A program made the position numbers and the translations under genes. The notes beneath the pieces were generated by a model, which was not told where the DNA came from, searched no databases, and saw nothing but the letters and a program-made list of their open reading frames with translations. This document shows, piece after piece, positions 16,186-24,927 of a stretch of 64,000 bases of DNA. Numbering within the stretch: the stretch's first letter is position 1; the number at the start of each line of letters is the position of its first letter. Source of the DNA: Robiginitalea aestuariiviva (lineage in GTDB: Bacteria; Bacteroidota; Bacteroidia; Flavobacteriales; Flavobacteriaceae); NCBI RefSeq assembly GCF_029537735.1, contig NZ_JARPUQ010000002.1, positions 1,046,240 to 1,110,239 on the forward strand, written 5' to 3'.

Positions 16186-18514
16186 CTGCCGGGTTTTGCG
16201 AATTGTGCTTTGAAGGGGCCGTATCTCCTGCTTCGGGGAAACCCAGAGGAATGAAATTCAGTTCCAGGCAATGGGCCAGTTCGGCTTCGGGCGCCCCGGG
16301 TTCCAGCGTGCCCAGACGCTCCTGCAGGGTGGCAACAGCCCATTGGGCCTTTTGACGGATACGTGGGTCTTCATCCCGCAAAAGGCCTTTGAGGAACAGC
16401 AGTTCCTTTACGCTGCCCACCTCCGGAATTTCCTCCAGTAAAATCAGTTTGGATTCCGTGCCGTAGGTACGGAAGAATTCGGCGAAGATTGAAAAACGTT
16501 CCAGGTCGGGCAGGCCGGCCTGGAAGTACCCTTCTGTGAGGTCAACAATCCGGTTTTCGGGCTGCTGTTCGAGTTCAAAGGCTGGTGCCGGGCCTCCTCC
16601 AGGGGGTGGTTCCGGCGTAATTGGAATTTCGGTTTCAAGGGCCTGTTCCTGTGGCAGGGGTTCCACAGGGCATTCAGGTTCTAACCCGATGGTTTTTTCC
16701 GAGGCTTCGGGGTTAGTTGCAATGGGTTGCCCGGACGGGCTGATAGGGCTATCGGCCGTTACCGTTTCAAAAATTACAGGAATATCGGCCAGCCAGCTGG
16801 CTACACCTGTACTGGGCTCTTCCTCCTGGGATTCAATCACCAGGGGGATAAAATCCGGCACTTGCGGCGCCTGCTCCCCGCCTACCCCAGCCTGTTGTAA
16901 AATATCTGCCAGTTCCTGTCTCAGGCAGAGATCAAAGAGGGCCTCATCCCATTCGTCCAAGGGAGCTTCCGGCACCACCACCTCCAGTTGGGCCAAAGGC
17001 TGATCGGGCTCCTCAACCAGGCTTAATGGATCAGATTCCGCCATTTCCGGAGCGTTGTCCAAGTCAGTTTCTGCTGCCTCAACTTGTGCAACAGGCACTT
17101 CTTCCGATGGCTCGGTTTCTGTTGGCAGACTTTCAATTTCCAGGGCCGGTTCGGGTATAGAGGCTGCTGTATCTGGCTCGGGTTCTACTGCCGCTTCGGG
17201 GGGTGCTACAGGAGCTGGGTGATGGGTGGTACCATCGAACCCTTCCATATCCTCTGTCCGGGTCTCTGCCGGAATTTCATGGGTTTCGATTCCGTTCTGT
17301 ATTTCGACATCCGGGGCCATTTCAGGCATGGCCTCCGGGGCGTCCGCAGGCTGGTCTGCCACAGGTCTTTCACACTCAGGTTGCAGGGTGCTGGCTGTTG
17401 GTTCCTGGGTTTCTTCGGGAAAGAGTTCCTCCGGAGAAAGGGGTGCGATTTCCGAGGTGGGCAGTACACTGCCCGGTTGCAGGATATTCATGACGGCCCG
17501 GGATTTGGAACGGATGATAAAATTGCCATCCTTTGATCCCACCTGCTCCAGAAATGGGAGGTCCTCCGTCCGTCCCAGCACGCTCATCGCCTCCAGGATC
17601 TGGAGCTTGAGAGCCTCATTGGAACGGGAAAACAGGGTTTTCAGGGCCGGGCGGGCGGCGGAAAAGCGAAATTCTCTAATGCATTCCACTGCAGCCAGGC
17701 GTACCGGTTGCTTCCGGTGTTGCAGGAGGGTTACTATGGCCGCCTCGGCTTCGTTCTGCCGGTATTGGCGGATAAGCCGTAGGGCAAAGAGTACCACGTC
17801 CCGGTTTTCGGAGGTGAGCCAGGCCTGAAAGCGCGGGGGATCGAAATCTTCCCATTGGCGCAGGATTTCCATCAGCTTGATCTGCTGCCATTCCGAGATG
17901 CGGTAGCGGGCTGTGTCCATGAAATAGGCAATGCCCTCCTCTTTCAGGGAAACCGTGGCCAATTGTGCCTGTTTGCGGATCACGCCTCGCTTGTCGTTAA
18001 TAAAACGCCGGATTTGCGAGTAGGCCTGTTCCACTTGCATTTCGGTCAGTTCGTTTATGCCCTGGGATATCTTTACCCAACTCCAACTCTCGAGCTTTTC
18101 AAAGGCATCTTTATGTAACCCCAGGTTCTGATACAGGTCCAGCAAGCGCTGGCGGGCACTCCCCGATACATCAGATTTGAGGTCCAGCAGGACCTCGGTC
18201 AGTACCTTTCGGTTAAAGTCGTCTTTTAAGAGTTCCCGGATTTCAATTTTCATCCGGATGTATTCCTCCCGTCCGTCCGTCTCCGTTTCCGGATCGTAGA
18301 ACAGGAAATTGCTGATCATGGGGGAAAGCTCGGTTTTGCGCTGGCGAATCACCTTCCGCTTGGCAGAAAGGCGGTTGCGCATCACAAAGATCCCCAGGAC
18401 GTAGACCACGCTGATCCCCAAAAAGCAGATCCCCAGAATCCAGAGGGTTTCCACCCGGATTTCGGGAGCCTGAATGAGCGGCAGAGGCAGGTATGACGTC
18501 AGCGAATGGTTCAA
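16178..18514 (-). CDS. Membrane-anchored HEAT-repeat protein with long acidic linker
   Basis: One membrane helix (about residues 24-45) is followed by a basic coiled stretch and HEAT-like helical repeats (about 85-345, including PVRLAAVECIREF). A roughly 290-residue linker very rich in Glu, Pro and Ala (about 350-640) comes next. A short C-terminal HEAT block closes the protein (about 690-760, DPRIRQKAQWAVATLQERL). HEAT solenoids bind proteins, so it may connect the upstream regulators with the synthase. The reading frame starts at a TTG that overlaps the response regulator stop (TTGA), and no ATG precedes the membrane helix. No family name is certain. Confidence 0.75.
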   Translation of the reverse strand: MNHSLTSYLPLPLIQAPEIRVETLWILGICFLGISVVYVLGIFVMRNRLSAKRKVIRQRKTELSPMISNFLFYDPETETDGREEYIRMKIEIRELLKDDFNRKVLTEVLLDLKSDVSGSARQRLLDLYQNLGLHKDAFEKLESWSWVKISQGINELTEMQVEQAYSQIRRFINDKRGVIRKQAQLATVSLKEEGIAYFMDTARYRISEWQQIKLMEILRQWEDFDPPRFQAWLTSENRDVVLFALRLIRQYRQNEAEAAIVTLLQHRKQPVRLAAVECIREFRFSAARPALKTLFSRSNEALKLQILEAMSVLGRTEDLPFLEQVGSKDGNFIIRSKSRAVMNILQPGSVLPTSEIAPLSPEELFPEETQEPTASTLQPECERPVADQPADAPEAMPEMAPDVEIQNGIETHEIPAETRTEDMEGFDGTTHHPAPVAPPEAAVEPEPDTAASIPEPALEIESLPTETEPSEEVPVAQVEAAETDLDNAPEMAESDPLSLVEEPDQPLAQLEVVVPEAPLDEWDEALFDLCLRQELADILQQAGVGGEQAPQVPDFIPLVIESQEEEPSTGVASWLADIPVIFETVTADSPISPSGQPIATNPEASEKTIGLEPECPVEPLPQEQALETEIPITPEPPPGGGPAPAFELEQQPENRIVDLTEGYFQAGLPDLERFSIFAEFFRTYGTESKLILLEEIPEVGSVKELLFLKGLLRDEDPRIRQKAQWAVATLQERLGTLEPGAPEAELAHCLELNFIPLGFPEAGDTAPSKHNSQNPADA

Positions 18515-18888
18515 ACCAGGGAGGAACGGAGCAACTTTCGCACGCGGATGATCAGTTCTGTGGGGTTTACCGGTTTGGCGATAAAATCGTCTGCCCCGAG
18601 CTCAAAGGCGCTCAGGACATTGGTTTCATTGCCCGCAGTGGAAATGATGATAATCGGGATGTTGGCGCCCAGGGTATTGCGGACATAGTCTACCATTTCG
18701 ATCCCGGAAAAATAGGGCATCATAATATCGCTTACGATGATTTCCGGCAGGGCCTGGTTCAGGGATTCCTTCATTTGCCGGCCATCGGCTACCCAGTCTA
18801 CCAGGAAACCTTCCTTTTCCAACCTGAATTTCAAAAGGGCCGCGAGCATTTCGTCGTCGTCGGCCAGTAAAAGGCGTGTCTGTGTCAT
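18511..18888 (-). CDS. Single-domain response regulator (CheY-like)
   Basis: The whole 125-residue protein is one receiver domain with the acidic pocket D10-D11-D12, phospho-acceptor D54 in IVSDIMMP, a Ser/Thr at 83-84 and K105 in AKPVN. There is no output domain, so it should signal by protein contact, as CheY or Spo0F does. It lies between the REC-Hpt gene and the HEAT gene with four-base overlaps on both sides, which makes these two proteins the likely phosphate donor and target. That pairing is inference from context. Confidence 0.9.
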   Translation of the reverse strand: MTQTRLLLADDDEMLAALLKFRLEKEGFLVDWVADGRQMKESLNQALPEIIVSDIMMPYFSGIEMVDYVRNTLGANIPIIIISTAGNETNVLSAFELGADDFIAKPVNPTELIIRVRKLLRSSLV

Positions 18889-20099
18889 TGTCCGTGTTGT
18901 TTCTTGAGGGCGGCCATTGCGGCATGGAGGGAACTTTCCAGCACGGGATACGCCTCGGTTAATTCGGTGTATATTTCAATAATGCGTGATATGCCGGTTT
19001 CTGCCCGGCTGAGTTGTTGTATTTCGGAGACGGCCTCGATCCAATGCGAAGCCCCCAGCAGCATAAGGCCTGCTTTTACCTTGTGGGCGGCTTCCCGGAT
19101 TTGCAGGAAATCCGAAGTGGCGCTATGCACTTTCAGGCGGCCCAGGAATTCCAGGATATTGCCTTTAAAGAGTTCTGCCAGTTCTTCCAGCATGTCTACA
19201 TCCCCGTCGCACTCGTCTACCAAAGTTTGTAAATCCAGGGTGGTACCAGGTCTGCTCACAACCTGAGGTTCGTCCTTTGTTGCCGGTTGGCCGGCAAGCA
19301 GTTCCAGCAATTTGCCGGAGAGTTCCTCGGGCGCAAAAGGTTTTACAATGACCGCATCAAAGCCGGCCTGCTGATACTCGGCGTCATACTCTGCGTTCAT
19401 ATCGGCCGTTACGGCAATCACCGGCAGCTTTCGAAGGGCGGGGTTCAAATGCTTCCGAATCCGGGAACAGGCCTGATACCCATCCATGTCGGGCATCCGG
19501 AGGTCCATCAGTACGGCATCCACCTGTTCGGCCTGCAACATGGCCAGCCCCAGGGTGGCATGGGAGGCCTGCAGTACGCGGCATCCCCAGGTTTTCAGGC
19601 GGATATCCATTAGCCGCATGTTCAATTCGTTGTCTTCAAAGACCAGGATATTCTTGCCTTTCAGGGCGTCTTCCGGCTTTGCCGGTGTCTGGTTATCGCC
19701 CGGGTCACCAGCCTTGGAGGAGTTTTGGAGGCGGGCCAGCAGTTCCAGCATGGACCGGGACATCCGGTCTATGGCAGACAGGGCTTCCTGCTGGTCCGGC
19801 TTTACCGGACCGCTAAGCAAACCGCCGGCGGCCCCGGAAATCTTTTCCAGGGAGGGTTGCAGCATCCGCACGAAGGATTCCATGGGGTGTTGGTCCGCAG
19901 GGTCCTGTGGTGCTTCGGGGATAGCCTTCCGGGGGGCTTCCGGGTTCCAGTAGCGGTCGTCCAGCTGGGTGCAAAACGCATCAAAGGCCTGTTTAAGGCT
20001 TTGGGCTTCTTCCACGGAAAGGGATTCGAAGGAATAGGCGTGCAGGGCGTCTTTCAATTCGAGCACCCGGCCCTGCAGATTTTTGGATTGTGTCGGCAT
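18885..20099 (-). CDS. Receiver-Hpt phosphorelay protein without kinase domain
   Basis: An N-terminal helical region (about residues 10-125) resembles a worn-out HisKA dimerisation domain: an E-A-L-S-A-I-D-R-M-S-R-S-M-L-E-L-L-type second helix is present, but the phospho-His helix reads QPSLEKISGAAGG. A receiver domain follows (about 148-270; D199 in MDLRMPDMDG, K253). An Hpt domain ends the protein (about 290-400; H339 in EAAHKVKAG). There is no HATPase domain, so an outside kinase must feed it. It is the first gene of the operon and overlaps the single-domain regulator gene by four bases. The 140 bases to the divergent dipeptidase gene should hold the operon promoter, but I find no exact TAnnTTTG there. 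Confidence 0.85.
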   Translation of the reverse strand: MPTQSKNLQGRVLELKDALHAYSFESLSVEEAQSLKQAFDAFCTQLDDRYWNPEAPRKAIPEAPQDPADQHPMESFVRMLQPSLEKISGAAGGLLSGPVKPDQQEALSAIDRMSRSMLELLARLQNSSKAGDPGDNQTPAKPEDALKGKNILVFEDNELNMRLMDIRLKTWGCRVLQASHATLGLAMLQAEQVDAVLMDLRMPDMDGYQACSRIRKHLNPALRKLPVIAVTADMNAEYDAEYQQAGFDAVIVKPFAPEELSGKLLELLAGQPATKDEPQVVSRPGTTLDLQTLVDECDGDVDMLEELAELFKGNILEFLGRLKVHSATSDFLQIREAAHKVKAGLMLLGASHWIEAVSEIQQLSRAETGISRIIEIYTELTEAYPVLESSLHAAMAALKKQHGQ

Positions 20100-20239
20100 T
20101 AGTTGGTTTTGGTCGGTGAATGTGTACCGTTGGTTTTAATCATGTACGCTAAAAATCCTGAAAACCACCCCTGTGGACAATTAAATGTTCCCTATCTTTC
20201 CAATTCTGTTGTAAAACCCCTTAAACTGTTGGTTAAAAC

Positions 20240-21535
20240 ATGAGAAGCTACTATCAATTCCCCCTACTGCTTTGCAGCGTACTACTGATCATTGGAGGAT
20301 GCAAGGAGGCTCAACCTCCTTCCCTGGACGAGCAGGCCCGGGCCATTCACGATGCCGTCCTGACCGTAGATACCCACGTGGATATCAATGTCCGGAATTT
20401 CACGGATTCAGTGAATTATACCCAGCGCCTTGGCACACAGGTTAACCTCCCGAAAATGGAGGAAGGCGGGTTGGATGTAGCCTGGTTCATTGTCTATACC
20501 GGCCAGGATACCCTGAGTGCTGAAGGCTATGCCAAAGCTGCCGAAAATGCCCGGTCAAAATTCGATGCCATCCACCGGCTGTGCGAAACCATTGCCCCGG
20601 AGCGAATTGGCCTGGCAACCACTTCGGAAGAGGCCCGGAAATTGCACGCCGAAGGCAAGAAGGTTGCCATGATCGGAGTGGAGAACGCCTATCCCATTGG
20701 CACCGACCTTTCACAGTTTGAAGCCTATTACAAGCAGGGGGCGCGCTACGTTTCCCTGGCGCATAATGGCCATAGCCAATTTTCGGATTCCAATACGGGA
20801 GAAGCAGATAGCGTATGGCTTCATAATGGTTTAAGTGAATTAGGCAAAGAGGCTGTAAAAGAAATGAATAGGCTGGGCATTATGATTGACATCTCCCACC
20901 CTTCCCGGGAAGCGGTGTTACAGATGCTGGAGCTTTCCCGGGCCCCCATTATTGCCTCCCATTCTTCTGCACGCGCCCTGTGTAACCACAGCCGGAACCT
21001 GGACGATGAGCAACTCTTGAAATTGCGGGATAATGGCGGGGTGGTCCAGACGGTGGCGTTTCCGGCTTACCTGAATACCGAGAAAAACGACGCCCGCAGC
21101 GCCTACATGCGCACCCTATGGCAGGAAGCGGCCGATTCCCTGGGGGTGACCTGGTATAACCGGTCGGATTTTGCCTCCCTTACCGAAGCCCAGATTGAAG
21201 CGTTTATGGAAGACCGGCCCAGGGTTCGGGCCCTGGCCGACGAGATGGCCGGCAGCCGCAGCGATGCCCCGCCTGCAGTGGATGTTGCCGATTTTGTAGA
21301 CCATATCGATTACCTGGTAAAACTTATCGGCATCGACCATGTGGGGATCAGCTCCGATTTTGACGGCGGGGGTGGGATTAAAGGCTGGTCCGATGCTTCG
21401 GAAACCTTTAATGTAACCCTAGAACTCGTGCGAAGGGGGTATTCCGAGGAGGATATACGAAAGCTATGGGGTGGAAACCTCTTGCGCGTTTTGGACGAAG
21501 TACAGGCTGTGGCCCGCAGCTGGCAGGCAGATTAG
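20240..21535 (+). CDS. Membrane dipeptidase, peptidase family M19, lipoprotein
   Basis: A lipoprotein signal ends at LIIGGC (Cys near residue 21). The M19 zinc and catalytic residues are seen in order: H-x-D in VDTHVDIN, the bridging Glu in GVENAYP, His in IDISHPS and in IIASHSSARALCNHSRN, and the Asp in GISSDFDGG. The family hydrolyses dipeptides, including D-amino acid forms, here in the periplasm. TATCTTTC at 20193-20200 is one mismatch from a -7 box. The gene end overlaps the convergent thioesterase gene by four bases. Confidence 0.93.
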   Translation: MRSYYQFPLLLCSVLLIIGGCKEAQPPSLDEQARAIHDAVLTVDTHVDINVRNFTDSVNYTQRLGTQVNLPKMEEGGLDVAWFIVYTGQDTLSAEGYAKAAENARSKFDAIHRLCETIAPERIGLATTSEEARKLHAEGKKVAMIGVENAYPIGTDLSQFEAYYKQGARYVSLAHNGHSQFSDSNTGEADSVWLHNGLSELGKEAVKEMNRLGIMIDISHPSREAVLQMLELSRAPIIASHSSARALCNHSRNLDDEQLLKLRDNGGVVQTVAFPAYLNTEKNDARSAYMRTLWQEAADSLGVTWYNRSDFASLTEAQIEAFMEDRPRVRALADEMAGSRSDAPPAVDVADFVDHIDYLVKLIGIDHVGISSDFDGGGGIKGWSDASETFNVTLELVRRGYSEEDIRKLWGGNLLRVLDEVQAVARSWQAD

Positions 21536-21930
21536 TCCTCTTCCCGGGCCAGCCGGTCCTTTACATATTCCACTTGCTTCTTGAAATGCGGGGCGGGACG
21601 GCCGTTGGCATCCAGGTTGACGATAATCACCTGGTCTACGGTTACAATGGTTTCACGAGTCATCTTGTTGCGCGCTTCGCAACGCAGGGTAAGGGAAGAC
21701 ACGCCGAATTTAACCACCTCTATTCCTATTTCCACCACGTCTCCGGACTCGGCGGTACTCATAAAGTTGATTTCGGACATGTATTTGGTAACCACCCTTT
21801 TATTTTCCAGCTGTATGATGCTGTACAGGATAGCTTCTTCATCAATCCAGGAAAGCAAACGCCCTCCGAAAAGTGTGCCGCTGGAGTTTAAATCCTCGGA
21901 CTTGACCCATTTTCTGGTATGAAAGCGCAT
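21532..21930 (-). CDS. Acyl-CoA thioesterase, hotdog fold (YciA/BACH-like)
   Basis: The 132-residue protein is one hotdog domain with the family pattern LNSSGTLFGGRLLSWIDEEA, in which the Asn-Gly-rich loop and the acidic DEEA helix hold the active site. A VTKYMSEINFMSTAESGDVV strand pair and a C-terminal PHFKKQVEYVK follow. It should hydrolyse acyl-CoA to the free acid and CoA in the cytosol. It stands alone between convergent and divergent neighbours, and the chain-length preference cannot be read from the sequence. Confidence 0.9.
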   Translation of the reverse strand: MRFHTRKWVKSEDLNSSGTLFGGRLLSWIDEEAILYSIIQLENKRVVTKYMSEINFMSTAESGDVVEIGIEVVKFGVSSLTLRCEARNKMTRETIVTVDQVIIVNLDANGRPAPHFKKQVEYVKDRLAREED

Positions 21931-22243
21931 AGCGACCTTTTTAGGTAAAGATACGCGCGTACTCCGTCTTTTGGTTGGGCCGGCCCATGGTTTACCATCC
22001 GATTTCCCAATTCCGGAAAAAAGGGGTGGACAGAATACAAATATGCCAATCTGAAAGGGGTAGAAGCCAGAATTTATTACCTTTAGAAGCCTAAACCGCT
22101 GCCGCCACGTGTACGCTTTTGTAAAACTTCTCGTCCTGCTGGCCCTTTCCCTGATCCTCGGATGGCTCTAGGATATAAGACTACGAATTTACACCGAAAG
22201 AAATACTTCAGGTAATTGTCGTATACCATTTAAAAACAAATGA
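21931..22243. other. Intergenic region with a possible 20-residue hydrophobic frame
   Basis: This 313-base gap lies between the starting end of the thioesterase gene and the stop of the aldehyde dehydrogenase gene. The only coding hint is a plus-strand GTG frame at 22109-22171 that encodes 20 residues, a single Leu-rich hydrophobic helix with a Lys near its start (F-V-K-L-L-V-L-L). TACCTTTA at 22078-22085 is one mismatch from a -7 box. No RNA gene or repeat is seen. Confidence 0.3.
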
Positions 22244-23602
22244 TTATTGTTTTTTAAAATATACCGTTTTGGCATTTACGAACTCATGGATCCCGGCTTC
22301 GGACAACTCCCTCCCATAACCCGAACCCTTAACGCCCCCGAAAGGTAAGCGGGGGTCGCTTTTCACGAGATCATTGATAAATACGGCCCCTTCGTCCAAC
22401 CTGGGGATCAGGCGGCGGGCACGCTCTGCATCTTCGGTGAACAAAGAAACCCCCAAACCGAACGGGGTTTGCCCGCTCAGACGCAGGGCTTCCTCCTCCG
22501 ACTCAAACACGGTTACCGCCAGCAGGGGCCCAAAGGTTTCCTGTCGGAAGGCCGGCATATCCGGGGTGACCCCGGTAAGCAGGGTCGGTTCAAAATAAGC
22601 GCCCTGGCGATTGCCTCCAAAACGCAATTGGGCGCCCATTTTCAGGGATGCCTTTAGCTGATCTTCCAATTCGGCAGCCAGGTCTTCCCGGGCCATCACC
22701 CCGATATAGGTATCCGGATCCATCGGGTCCCCGCTTTTAAGACCCCGAATTTGGTGTTCCAGCTGCTCCAGGAACCGATCCGCCACGCCGCTTTGCAGCA
22801 GGAGGCGTTTCCCTGCAATGCAACTTTGGCCCGAATTCTGGAACCGGGCCTGCAGGCAGGTTTCTACCGTGGGCTCCAGGGCTGCATCCTCAAAGACTAC
22901 CAGGGCATTGCTTCCTCCCAGCTCCAGTACGGCTTTTTTGATGTGCTGCCCGGCCGCCGCAGCCACTGCCCTGCCGGCCCGTGTACTACCTGTAAGGCTA
23001 ACTGCTTTCACTGCAGGGTGCTCCAGGATACCGGCAACTTTGTCGCTGCCCACCTCCAAATGCTGGAATACGCCCTGCGAAAACCCGGCCTCCCGGAAAA
23101 TCCCCTCCAGGAGCCGGCCGCAGCCCCATACATTAGAAGCGTGTTTCAGCAAGGCTGTATTGCCGGCCATCAGGGTAGGAGCCGCAAAGCGAAAAACCTG
23201 CCAGAACGGATAATTCCAGGGCATTACGGCCAGGATTACTCCCAGCGGATCGTAGCGCACATAGCTCTCCTGCGCATCGGTGGCTATGGCCCGGGAGGCA
23301 AGCTGCCCTTCGGCTTCCTGGGCATAATACCGGCAAACCCAGGCGCATTTTTCTACCTCTGCCCGGGCCTGGGCAATGGGTTTGCCCATTTCCAGGGTAA
23401 TGGTACGGGCATAGTGATCCCGGTTTTTTTCCAGGAGTTCGGCAACCCTGATCATGCCGGCTTTCCGATGGTCAAAGGAGGTTTCCCGCCAGGACTCAAA
23501 AGCCTGGTCCCCCTGCACTATCCGGTCGGATAGGGACTTGGCATCCAGGGGGTTGTAGGTGTGTAATACTTCGCCGTTAAAGGGGTTTACAGAGCGTACC
23601 AT
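22244..23602 (-). CDS. NAD(P)-dependent aldehyde dehydrogenase, succinate-semialdehyde type
   Basis: The 452-residue protein has the ALDH signature residues: MPWNYPFWQ in the cofactor domain, SLTGSTRAGRAVA, the general-base Glu in LELGGSNALVVF, the nucleophile Cys in NSGQSCIAGKR, and ETFGPLLAV. The short form starting at NPFNGE with a C-terminal LPFGGVKGSGYGREL is typical of the succinate-semialdehyde dehydrogenases (GabD/Sad-like). That substrate is a family inference. It forms a single transcript, divergent from the next gene. Confidence 0.88.
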   Translation of the reverse strand: MVRSVNPFNGEVLHTYNPLDAKSLSDRIVQGDQAFESWRETSFDHRKAGMIRVAELLEKNRDHYARTITLEMGKPIAQARAEVEKCAWVCRYYAQEAEGQLASRAIATDAQESYVRYDPLGVILAVMPWNYPFWQVFRFAAPTLMAGNTALLKHASNVWGCGRLLEGIFREAGFSQGVFQHLEVGSDKVAGILEHPAVKAVSLTGSTRAGRAVAAAAGQHIKKAVLELGGSNALVVFEDAALEPTVETCLQARFQNSGQSCIAGKRLLLQSGVADRFLEQLEHQIRGLKSGDPMDPDTYIGVMAREDLAAELEDQLKASLKMGAQLRFGGNRQGAYFEPTLLTGVTPDMPAFRQETFGPLLAVTVFESEEEALRLSGQTPFGLGVSLFTEDAERARRLIPRLDEGAVFINDLVKSDPRLPFGGVKGSGYGRELSEAGIHEFVNAKTVYFKKQ

Positions 23603-23735
23603 AAGGCAGGTTAAGGATTGGTTTCCATAAAGATAAGGGGTTTGCGGGGATCGTTGTTCATAAAGCCGTTAACAACTTCGGACCTGCCTTCCGGCACGCC
23701 TCCCGCTTTTAATTACTTTTAAAAAAACACCCGAA

Positions 23736-24146
23736 ATGAGGAATCGATCGGCCGATCTGCTCCACATACGGCCCACCCTCGCCACTGCACAGGTACTGGC
23801 ACATACCTCCCCGGACGAGCAGTTCCAGAACGCCACCTTGCGCCCTGTCATCAAGATGCAGAATGATCTGTTGGTGGCTGCCTTCCGCAACTACGCCGTA
23901 AAGCACAAAGGACAGTTCTTTGGCCTTACCCTGGAAGGCAAACAACGCTATATCGAAAATGCCATTCAGAAGGATATCAAGTTCAGGAATTCCCTTAAAG
24001 GGATGATCATGGGGCAATTCACCCTGGAGGAATACGAGTTGTACATCCAGAATTCTTCTGCCCTGAATAAGCGCATGATGAAAATGGTCATAGAAAGGCT
24101 GAAGGATCAGCTGCAGCTCATTGATCTTCCCTCACTGGTCCCCTAA
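23736..24146 (+). CDS. Conserved flavobacterial protein of unknown function
   Basis: The 136-residue protein contains LRPVIKMQNDLLVAAF, a YIENAIQKDIKFRNSLKGM block and EYELYIQNSSALNKRMMKMV. I recall this pattern from many flavobacterial genomes, sometimes named glyoxalase without support, and I see no metal-binding glyoxalase residues. It is soluble, helical and basic near the C-terminus. TACTTTTA at 23714-23721 is a possible -7 element. Its end overlaps the convergent DUF2461 gene by 15 bases. Confidence 0.75.
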   Translation: MRNRSADLLHIRPTLATAQVLAHTSPDEQFQNATLRPVIKMQNDLLVAAFRNYAVKHKGQFFGLTLEGKQRYIENAIQKDIKFRNSLKGMIMGQFTLEEYELYIQNSSALNKRMMKMVIERLKDQLQLIDLPSLVP

Positions 24147-24809
24147 GGGCGTCCCGTTCACATCCGTGGTCAGGATTTCGCTCATCAGGTCCAGCCAGGG
24201 TCGAGCGGCCCGGTATAAATGGTTTACCTGCAGCATAAAGTCCGGGGCCAGAACTTCCTGGTCTGCAAAGGGGCGCGTAAAAATAAACTGCTTGAGGCGG
24301 ATCAGATCCAGGTTCGGGTCTTCCCTGCTAAATCCCTTAGGGGCGGTTTTCACCTGCTCGCCTTGTATCGGCCCCCATGCCTTTAAAAAATCCTGAGCTC
24401 CGATAATTTCCCTAAAGGGGCCGGCGTCTACCTCCAATTCTTTTCGAATCCGCAACAGGTCCTTGGGTTCGGGGTTCCAGAAACCTATGGCGGCAAAGGA
24501 TTCCCCAGGACGAACCCTGAGGTAATACCCGCCGCGCCGTTGGGTGCCTGCACGCCTGAAGGAGCCGGCGAAGTGCGGGTTATAGGGGGATTTGTCCCTG
24601 GAAAAGCGCACATCGCGGTAAATGCGGAACAACTTGGACTTCTCGATCTCGTCGTGTGTATTCAGGGCTGCTTCCAGTCCGCCATAAAAAGCCTTGGCGG
24701 CCTGCTGGTGTTTTTTGAATGCGGCCTTTCTCGGCTCGAACCACTCGCGGGTATTGTGCTGTTTAAGCTGGCTCAGGAATTCCAGGGCTTCCGGGGTAAA
24801 GGTTTCCAA
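24132..24809 (-). CDS. DUF2461 domain protein
   Basis: The 225-residue protein matches the DUF2461/TIGR02453 family: it begins FTPEALEFLSQLKQHNTREWFEPRK, has KLFRIYRDVRFSRDKSPY, GGYYLRVRPGES, and a C-terminal RAARPWLDLM. The function is unknown. The start is a TTG, because an in-frame stop lies close upstream and the family begins only a few residues before this FTPE segment. It is a single gene in a convergent position. Confidence 0.88.
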   Translation of the reverse strand: METFTPEALEFLSQLKQHNTREWFEPRKAAFKKHQQAAKAFYGGLEAALNTHDEIEKSKLFRIYRDVRFSRDKSPYNPHFAGSFRRAGTQRRGGYYLRVRPGESFAAIGFWNPEPKDLLRIRKELEVDAGPFREIIGAQDFLKAWGPIQGEQVKTAPKGFSREDPNLDLIRLKQFIFTRPFADQEVLAPDFMLQVNHLYRAARPWLDLMSEILTTDVNGTPLGDQ

Positions 24810-24902
24810 AGTTTTGGTTTTTTGAGAATCAGGTTAGTGCCCCCATTGTGCAGGGAATGCTAAAGTTACGTAAAACCCCTGTCCGCCGATGGATTTTATA
24901 GT

Positions 24903-24910
24903 TACTTTTG
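24903..24910 (+). promoter_or_regulatory. -7 promoter element of cysE
   Basis: TACTTTTG matches the Bacteroidota TAnnTTTG box exactly and lies 17 bases upstream of the ATG at 24928. It falls inside the longer frame that opens at 24889, which argues for the shorter start. No TTG is found at the -33 spacing. Confidence 0.5.
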
Positions 24911-24927
24911 AGGGTAAGAAGAAGTCT

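Noticed and set aside
11183-20099. PgaABCD (poly-GlcNAc) or Bcs cellulose operon
   Set aside because: There is no PgaB-type deacetylase, no BcsB, no endoglucanase and no PilZ domain; only the GT2 and the TPR-barrel architecture are shared.
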